NCBI GenBank assembly: GCA_013399305.1
Contig: VXAI01000015.1
Location: forward strand, 6,694,182 to 6,758,181
Length of the DNA: 64,000 nt
Direction of reading: 5' to 3'
DNA from: Rostratula benghalensis
Taxonomy: Eukaryota > Chordata > Aves > Charadriiformes > Rostratulidae
The notes beneath the pieces are model-generated. The model saw nothing but the letters and a program-made list of their open reading frames with translations, was not told where the DNA came from and searched no databases. Of this stretch, positions 58,201-64,000 are shown one piece after another. Position 1 is the first letter of the stretch. Each line of letters starts with the position of its first letter. The position numbers and the translations under genes were made by a program.

Positions 58201-61055
58201 TGGGTGGGATTATGTGCAAGGGGTTTCTGTAGCAGGGGGAAAGAGTGTTGGACTGGGACAAGGGCCAGTAAGCCAGGGTCCTGCTGAGCAGAGAGCCTAG
58301 TCCTGGGCTGGCCGGGTACTTGGACTGCTCACCCTCTCCTCTCCTCCACTTGGCAGGGTGGAGTCATGGCACTGCAGATCAACTGGGACTGCAACCTTGA
58401 CAGAGCTGCTTCTCACTGTGTGCCAAAGTACTCCTTCCGACGCCTTGACAACAAGGACTCTGCCCACACTGTGGCACCTGGCTACAACTTCAGGTAACGT
58501 GGCTATGGAGGGCAACTGCTGTCCCTGCGGCTCATCAGTCTGCCACTGGTGGAGTGCTACGGGCTGCCTGCACTCCTCTGGCAGCTGAGGGTTGGTCCTT
58601 GGACTCCCGATGGGGCTGTAAAACTTGGAGAGTTTGTCTGAAGCTGTAAAACGTAGAGCAGGTGGTATCCTCGCTGTGTGCAGGCACAGCAGAGAGGGAA
58701 GATCAGTGGAGCTCCACTGGTGGCGTCAGGGTGCGTGAGCTGTATTTGCATCAGTATTTGAGTAACCATTTGGGGCAGCCTCTCCGTGGCAGGGCAGTGT
58801 GAGAACTGACTGTTTCAGGCTGTGCTGATGGGGCAGTGTTTGATGGGGCTGGGGTGTCGGGGTGGGAAACTGAAGCACCTCCTCTGCTGTGCATGAGGGA
58901 AAAACTTACCTCTAGAAAGTGGCTCTGTCAGTTGAAGACCATATCTGCACCAGGAGAATCCTTCTGACATACACACTCTTGCCAGCAAAACCACCAGTGC
59001 AGGGCCCCAGGTAGCTGGTCACATCCAAACTCAGAGCTGTAATCATGTGGATTGGCCACCTTGCCAAGATCTTTGCAAGAGTCCTGCTCGTGAGGAGCCA
59101 CAGCTCAGGGTTATGCTTGTTTCTAGAATCACAGATTTTCACTTAGCTCTTTTGGTGGAACTTGAATGAATTGACTGAGAAGCTGCTGGCACCCAGAGAG
59201 CACAAGTGTGTGTTTGGGAGGTGTCAGGCCTGCAGGTCTTGGGGTGTCAGGAGAGAGCAGCTGGAAGATATTGCAGCCCAGCTGGTGCGGGTTCTGAAGC
59301 GCTCTTGCTAATTGCAGACCGTGGTGCGGCCCCTTATCAACCCTTCCTCTTCTCTTCCACCCTCTTCTCTGCTTCCTCCTGGCTTAGTCAACCGTGTGGT
59401 GGAGTAAGTCTGATCCCACTTGTTTGTTCTCATCCCTTTGCGGGCGGGTCGCGTTGTGCCGGACACGGAGCGGTTTTTGCGTGCCAGGCTGAGCTGCGCT
59501 GCCTGCTCCCGGCCCTGCCCTCTCGTGGCTGCCTGCACTCCTGCTGCATCCTGCTCTCCTCTCTCTGGGGAGGGCTCACTCTCATGGGTACCTGCATTTC
59601 TTCCTGTCTGTCCTTCTGCTCCCCCACTACAGCTGCCTTTTCTCCCGTTCCTATGCTTCGCAAGTCTATTGATTTGGCTTGTGCCAACGGCTGTCTTAAA
59701 CTCGCCTGTTCTAGGTGTTTCTCTTACCATGCATGCAAGCAAGCACATTTATCTCCATTGTTTGGCACTTGTCTCTGGAAGTACCAATGTTCAGCCTATC
59801 CTCTCAGGTTGGGGACACACACCTGGATGTTGCATGATCACATTAAAAAAAAAAAAAAAAAATCTTCAAAACTTCCATCTAAGCTCTGATCTATCTTTTC
59901 TCCAGGTTTGCAAAATACTACAAAGATAGTAATGGCACCGAATCACGGACTCTTGTCAAAGCTTATGGCATCCGCTTTGAAATCATAGTGTTTGGAAAGG
60001 TAGGGTGCCTTAATTCCTAGGGGTCTTGTGGTGAGGGCTTTCAGAGATGCTGAAAAACATATTTCCCCTTTATTCCCCCTTGTAACTGTCTTCTAGGCAG
60101 GAAAATTTGATGTAATTCCAACCATGATTAACATTGGCTCTGGCTTAGCACTGTTTGGTGTGGTAAGTGACACTGTCTGCACCTGCACTCAATTCTGGAT
60201 TCATGCCTCAGTTCTGAGGATCGTTGTCTTAAAAGTCTTTCAATCTCCACTAGGCAACAGTGCTGTGTGACATTGTGGTTCTCTATTTTATGAAGAAGAA
60301 ATACTACTATCGGGAGAAGAAATACAAGTATGTGGAGGATTATGACCTGGTAAGTGTCAATGAAGGCAGAGTGAAGACGAAATTGCTTCTTCCTCTGAAT
60401 CTGGAGAGATTTGGAAACAGGATGTAGAAAGGCCACATCAAACAGGGATTTTGAACCACAGCTCTGAGGAAATTCTGTCAGAGAAGCTAATTTTTACCTC
60501 AAAGCTGTTGCAGGGAGGAGTGCTAGAAACAAATATTGCAATGTTTCCTGGGCAACCACTCTTGGAGTGGGAAATGTATATTCAAGAACTTGTCATGTTC
60601 CCACTGCACCTCTTTTTTGGGTTGCAGTACTTGGCCGTTGCCTTCTGAGAGCTGCAGACTGCAGCTTTATCACCATCAAATCCTTTCCTCTTGGCTTTTG
60701 GGGGTTCCTGTTCCTCAGAACAAACCCATTCAGTGGGGTGGTACTTTCTGAGACTGGTATGCTGATAGCCACAGCTACACTACCCCTCAGCAGGTTCCAA
60801 ATGATTTGTTTGGCCAGCAGAGGATTGAGTGGGGTTTCTTGACTGATGCTGAGGGTAGAGCTCAGCCTTGGTGAGAAATGTTGTTGCAGAGGGTGGATTT
60901 CTGAATCATAAAACCTTGTGGTATTGGAAATACAAGGTCCAAGTGGCTTGGTTGAGCAGAGGTTTTTATGTGAGAGAAAGGGGAGAGTTTTCTGGCATAG
61001 AACTGTAATCTGATCCTTTCAGGGAGTTGGTGAGACATATGGAACAAACTCCTGA
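54666..61055 (+). CDS. P2RX4: P2RX4, P2X purinoceptor 4 (complete, 391 aa)
   Basis: P2X4 is a trimeric ATP-gated cation channel, calcium-permeable, at the plasma membrane and endolysosomes. Twelve exons join in frame: 54666-54796, 55452-55599, 56658-56729, 56825-56897, 57380-57482, 57666-57746, 57849-57990, 58357-58493, 59906-59999, 60097-60162, 60254-60349 and 61023-61055. They give 391 residues (human 388). TM1 is near 33-53 and TM2 near 337-360. Canonical ATP contacts are present: K66 and K68 (TKVKG), T187 (ENFT), N294 and R296 (NFR), K314. All ten ectodomain cysteines and the TM2 Asp355 are kept. N-terminal YDTPR gives the P2X T-x-[KR] site. The C tail ends [18 protein letters not shown] fits the YxxG-hydrophobic endocytosis signal of mammalian P2X4. 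It is the tandem paralogue of P2RX7 next door. Confidence 0.97.
55452..55599 (+). CDS. P2RX4: P2RX4 exon 2
   Basis: Residues 44-93 ([19 protein letters not shown], then [13 protein letters not shown] to DYVIPPQ). Holds ATP-contact Lys66 and Lys68. GTACCC donor. Confidence 0.97.
56258..56280. repeat. (AAAAC)n simple repeat
   Basis: Tandem ACAAA/AAAAC units followed by C7, in P2RX4 intron 2. Confidence 0.85.
56658..56729 (+). CDS. P2RX4: P2RX4 exon 3
   Basis: Residues 94-117 ([20 protein letters not shown] and HCPE). Phase 0 at both ends. First ectodomain cysteine. Confidence 0.97.
56825..56897 (+). CDS. P2RX4: P2RX4 exon 4
   Basis: Residues 118-141 plus one base ([20 protein letters not shown] and following). 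Head domain, two cysteines. CTCTGCAG acceptor. Confidence 0.96.
57380..57482 (+). CDS. P2RX4: P2RX4 exon 5
   Basis: Residues 142-175 plus two bases ([15 protein letters not shown], then [15 protein letters not shown]). Three head-domain cysteines. The AGC repeat codes the Ser run. GTGAGT donor. Confidence 0.97.
57666..57746 (+). CDS. P2RX4: P2RX4 exon 6
   Basis: Residues 176-202 plus two bases ([18 protein letters not shown], then WYPKFNFSK). ATP-contact Thr187. TTTTGTAG acceptor. Confidence 0.97.
57849..57990 (+). CDS. P2RX4: P2RX4 exon 7
   Basis: Residues 203-250 ([19 protein letters not shown], then [17 protein letters not shown] and following). Dorsal fin cysteine pair and a glycosylation site NST. 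Confidence 0.97.
58357..58493 (+). CDS. P2RX4: P2RX4 exon 8
   Basis: Residues 251-295 plus two bases ([18 protein letters not shown], then [11 protein letters not shown] to PGYNFR). Holds ATP-contact Asn294, with Arg296 completed across the junction. Confidence 0.97.
59845..59862. repeat. A18 run in P2RX4 intron 8
   Basis: Eighteen consecutive A about 45 bases before the exon 9 acceptor. No transposon body is recognised upstream. Confidence 0.9.
59906..59999 (+). CDS. P2RX4: P2RX4 exon 9
   Basis: Residues 296-327 ([20 protein letters not shown], then [11 protein letters not shown]). ATP-contact Lys314. TTTTCTCCAG acceptor. Confidence 0.97.
60097..60162 (+). CDS. P2RX4: P2RX4 exon 10
   Basis: Residues 328-349 ([22 protein letters not shown]). 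Conserved GKFD and first half of TM2. Confidence 0.97.
60254..60349 (+). CDS. P2RX4: P2RX4 exon 11
   Basis: Residues 350-381 ([20 protein letters not shown], then [12 protein letters not shown]). TM2 Asp355 and the basic cytoplasmic helix. GTAAGT donor, phase 0. Confidence 0.97.
61023..61055 (+). CDS. P2RX4: P2RX4 exon 12 (terminal, 10 residues)
   Basis: Residues 382-391, [10 protein letters not shown], then TGA at 61053-61055, after an ATCCTTTCAG acceptor. Joined to exon 11 it gives YDLGV, matching the mammalian YEQGL sorting signal that also spans this junction. It is too short for an ORF scan. A competing acceptor at 61682 would encode an unrelated Pro-rich tail. Confidence 0.85.
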   Translation, partial: GVGETYGTNS

Positions 61056-61661
61056 CCTCCTGCTGCTACAGCACTAGCTGCTGCTGTGAGCCTTTCTCTG
61101 ACCCTGCCATGAGATCCACCCCCTCTTTGTTGGAAGGAAGGGGGAAACAAATGTGAGAAGGGGACCTTCTTCACTGCTGCTCACTACCTTGGCTGGAACC
61201 AGCCCCGGAGAGAAGAACCAGGTCTGCTCTCTGTCTACTGTCTTTCCAGGTTAATTGCACTAAGCACAGGGGGAGAATTGTGCTTTTATGCCAGGCCTCT
61301 GCACTGGGTAAGCCTGGGACAGGGACTGCTCCAACATCATCATTTGACAGTCCTTTCCCTGAGCTCATTTGGAGCAGAGAGCACAGGGTAACAGACTCAG
61401 ATCCTTCCTTACAGTGAATGTGGCCTCTGCCAGGTGTTGTCTAACCTCGTGAGAGCAGCTTCTGGTTGTTGTCAAATCACTTTTCCTTGCCCTTAAGGAT
61501 TGTGATGCTTAGCTGAGCCTGTGCCTACAATTGTGTCTCCAAGCTCCAGTAGCTACCAACTGAGACAAAGCAGTGTCTGGTTCCATTGTGCTGTAGTAAA
61601 TGGCTTACTGGTTACAGAGTACTTTTCTGTTTTGTCTAATTTTTATGGTACTTTTCTTTTT

Positions 61662-61667
61662 AATAAA
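61662..61667 (+). terminator. P2RX4: Poly(A) signal AATAAA, P2RX4
   Basis: AATAAAATATT about 610 bases after the P2RX4 stop, the first canonical signal. The implied 3'UTR is 61056 to about 61685. Confidence 0.7.
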
Positions 61668-62590
61668 ATATTACTCTTTCAGCCCCCTGGGAGTCCTGCA
61701 AGCCAGGTTTTGCATGTTTATTTTCCTCAAGGCCTATGAAGGTTAGGGTCAGTGACCTAACCTTGATTTTACACAGATACCAACTGTTACTGGAGAGCTA
61801 TCAAAGACAGTGCTGCTCTCTTCTTTGCCTCTTGATTCTCTCAGCAAGAATGCAGCTGCAACTACAGTTTCTGCTCCACCTTGTTGCATTAAAACCCTAT
61901 CCAAGGAAAAAGACCCAAAAGCTAGAGACTGGGGTGCATTAGCCTAGCATGGCCTTAGCCAAATGCTGGTACCAGCTGCACAGAAAAACAGAGCTATTGT
62001 TCCCTGGCACATCTCCTGTGCTTTTCACTGTGTTTGGGCTGCTGCATTTAATGGGCTTAGACAATTTGATTTAAGTTAATTTGTTGGCTTTTGGCTTTGT
62101 GTGACCTTGAGCAGCTCTAGTGATCATGCTGGTACGCAAGGTCCAGCTCTTCCCTTTCTCTGAACCTTTCTCTAGTGTTACAGAACCCTAGGGCCTACTC
62201 CATACCTCCAGCATCCTGGCTGGGGCTTTGCTGCCTTCTTCCAGCAGCGTGGTGGGTTCACTAGAGCGGTACCATTTTGCTTTCCTCTTTATTTGTCTGC
62301 TGCTGAGCCCTGAACTGAGTGTCCCAACTCAAACGGTGCCTTTCCAAGACTCAGTTCTCCAGTCTGTGTATGAGAATGGCTCAGCTGGATTATGCCAAAA
62401 AGCACAAGCCATTCTGGTCTTGTCCTAGGCCAAGATCCCCCATGATGGCAGAGCAGCAGATTTCAGTAACAGAGAAAGGTGCTTTCGCACTCCTCTTCCA
62501 ACGAGCAAACTCTCCCAGCTTGATAAAGACCAGTCAAAACACAACAATGGTTCCACTTGATCAACTAACTCTTGATTCAGTTGCATGTCA

Positions 62591-62596
62591 TTTATT
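62591..62596 (-). terminator. Minus-strand poly(A) signal AATAAA (tentative)
   Basis: TTTATT on the plus strand gives AATAAATGACATGCAACTG on the minus strand. It could end the transcript of the gene entering from the right edge, about 900 bases from the P2RX4 poly(A) signal and convergent with it. Confidence 0.35.
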
Positions 62597-63608
62597 TCAA
62601 CTTGTACAGAGATGCTTGAACAGCTGTGTGGAAAAACACTTAAGTTTCTTTTCTTCTTAGGTAATATAATTTAAAAGTGGTAAATACACAGTATTTAAAC
62701 TTGATACACCTGATAAAGTTAAATGCATAATAAAGGGGTAGGAATGAAACACAAGCCTCGGTCATTAAACAAACAGTATAAAAATCAGCAATAGTTTAGG
62801 ACCTTAGAAAAAAAACAGATCAATTGCCTGATAAGTAAGAGGGGACCACCAAAAAAAAAAAAACCTACTCAAGACAAGAGGCCTGGTTTCCCCTTAGCAC
62901 TTTCCTGTGTGCTTTCAGAGCCAAAAAGGCTTAGTACCCAGCATTAAGCCTACAGTCAGCACTGGGCTTGCTTGAAAGGAAGGGAGTTGGGGAAATCAAG
63001 CTATAGCCCAGTTCCAAGGCACAAGCAAAATGTTTACCTCACTATAAGAGAAAAGCTAGCTTTACTACTAAGAAACAGCCGCTAGGGAACTGAGCAGATT
63101 TGTATATATACAGTACAGCTTCTCTAACAGGTCATGCAGTTTGATAGCTCTTCCTTACACAGCCAAGCTTTTATGCTTTCCACAGAACTACTCAGCAAGA
63201 AAAAAAAAAAAAATTACCTTGAGTTTCTTTCAGAAACGTGCATTTGGCTGCAGCCCTACTGAGCTGGCACTCAGAGACGATAGTTTTGGAGAACGCCTTA
63301 GGGAAGCGCTGAGTTTCTGGCTCCTTACAAACCAAGCCCCTGCTAGCCATAAGACACCGATCTGTGGTAATATCTGAGGCCCAGGAACTGTGTGGCTGGG
63401 CATGGAGGAATTGGTAGAGCTGCTTCTGCTTAGAAGCTGTGTTGCACCTGGCCAAGCCTGTTTGGTAAATGTAAACTGTCTCACTAGGCACCCAACAAAT
63501 CACAAACCCTAAATACGCAGCACAGAACACCTCTACAAACACCTCTACACCTCACCTGGAACAAAACACACCGCACACATTACTATGCAACAGCTATAAA
63601 TACTCAGA

Positions 63609-63662
63609 TCTCCCCACCACCACCCCTCCTTTTTTTTTTCCCTTTTTTTTTTTTTTTTTTTT
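63609..63662. repeat. Homopyrimidine tract (C/T-rich, T runs of 10 and over 20)
   Basis: Starts TCCCCACCACCACCCCTCC, then T10, CCC and a long T run ending TTGCAG. It can form triplex or slip. On the plus strand it mimics an acceptor, but no exon follows. Confidence 0.85.
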
Positions 63663-63786
63663 GCAGAACAAGTCCATTTACAAGGTTAGAGAAGCCAGCT
63701 GCCCACTCGCACGCATTTCTGCAGTGAAAAGTCCTGTTCAGGAAAGGGGGAGCAGGCAGCTGCAGTAGTGCTGGCACCCAAGTTAC

Positions 63787-63839
63787 CTGTTTGGTTTTTT
63801 CCCGTAGCTGAAGCTGCAGGGCTTTGGCATAGCCTCGGT
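63787..63839 (-). CDS. Probable internal exon of an unidentified minus-strand gene
   Basis: A 53-base block sits between a strong acceptor (TTCTTCCCGTTTTAG) and a good donor (CAG-GTAACT) on the minus strand. In the frame open on both sides it reads RGYAKALQLQLREKTKQ, a basic amphipathic helix; the other two frames are also open. I do not recognise the protein. Human synteny predicts CAMKK2 on this strand beyond P2RX4, but the peptide does not match CAMKK2 as I know it. It may be lineage-specific, untranslated or spurious. Confidence 0.35.
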
Positions 63840-64000
63840 CTAAAACGGGAAGAATACAGTGCATGTCTTATGGCTCCAGACTCCGTGGTACTGCTCCTAA
63901 ACCACAAACCATCGTCACTGGCTTCGGAGAGGGGCCAGCAGCGCAATGTTTTGGTAATAAATTGTGATTTAGGGGGAGCATTGCTTCAAGTGATCAGTAG

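Larger units (their letters stand above)
61690..63786. other. P2RX4 downstream region, probable 3'UTR of a convergent minus-strand gene
   Basis: No coding exon could be assigned here. A minus-strand AATAAA (62596-62591) fits the end of a convergent transcript. The long homopyrimidine tract at 63609-63662 reads as A/G-rich on the minus strand. A minus-strand frame at about 63225-63314 lies between an AAG acceptor-like and a CAAG-GTAATT donor-like site, but no family was recognised. Confidence 0.4.

Noticed and set aside
59206..59929. 227- and 169-codon frames in P2RX4 intron 8
   Set aside because: They lie in an intron ahead of exon 9, have no similarity and end in a poly-A run. Cys/Ser/Leu-rich composition follows from the CT-rich DNA.
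61682..61739. Acceptor at 61682 as the P2RX4 terminal exon (PPGSPASQVLHVYFPQGL)
   Set aside because: The tail is unlike any P2X4, and the site lies just after the AATAAA at 61662. The exon at 61023 restores the YxxG-hydrophobic motif.
1..64000. CRISPR array, operon, prophage or other prokaryotic system
   Set aside because: No direct-repeat/spacer periodicity, no ribosome-binding-site-linked gene strings, and all supported genes are spliced vertebrate genes.

Overview
This is vertebrate nuclear DNA, most likely from a bird. It has spliced genes with GT-AG introns, CpG-island promoters, and several 5'-truncated CR1-type LINE fragments ending in the avian ATTCTATGAT-like tail. The gene order IFT81 - P2RX7 - P2RX4 on opposed strands fits sauropsid synteny (from general knowledge, not searched). 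No bacterial, viral or mobile-island gene content was seen.

Positions 1-32331, minus strand: the 5' three quarters of IFT81, the tubulin-binding IFT-B subunit used to build cilia. Thirteen coding exons give an uninterrupted 519-codon reading frame; the 3' end of the gene lies beyond the left edge. Its promoter is a CpG island around 32.08-32.66 kb carrying a 24-G run and a GGGAT/GGGAC pentanucleotide array. The introns hold AT-rich unique sequence, one CR1 copy (11.62-11.98 kb) and short microsatellites.

Positions 32.7-37.0 kb: divergent intergenic space with no supportable gene. Positions 37037-52710, plus strand: P2RX7, 13 exons, 577 codons, intact. It keeps the ten ectodomain cysteines and the long Cys-rich C-terminal ballast domain. 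However, two canonical ATP-contact residues are replaced, the juxtamembrane cysteine anchor is missing, intron 2 uses a GC donor, and a short C-tail repeat is present. Intron 1 carries a CR1 copy with a nested insertion and two adjacent perfect hairpins. Intron 8 has an 84-base assembly gap.

Positions 54666-61055, plus strand: P2RX4, 12 exons, 391 codons, with all canonical ATP-contact residues. Its intron phases match P2RX7 at all 11 shared junctions, as expected for a tandem duplicate pair. The two genes encode ATP-gated trimeric cation channels. A CR1 fragment fills the space between the P2RX7 poly(A) signal and the P2RX4 CpG island.

Positions 61.06-64.0 kb: P2RX4 3'UTR and poly(A) signal, then probable 3' part of a convergent minus-strand gene. 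One exon-like block (63787-63839) was not identified; by human synteny CAMKK2 is expected here, but the peptide does not resemble it to me.
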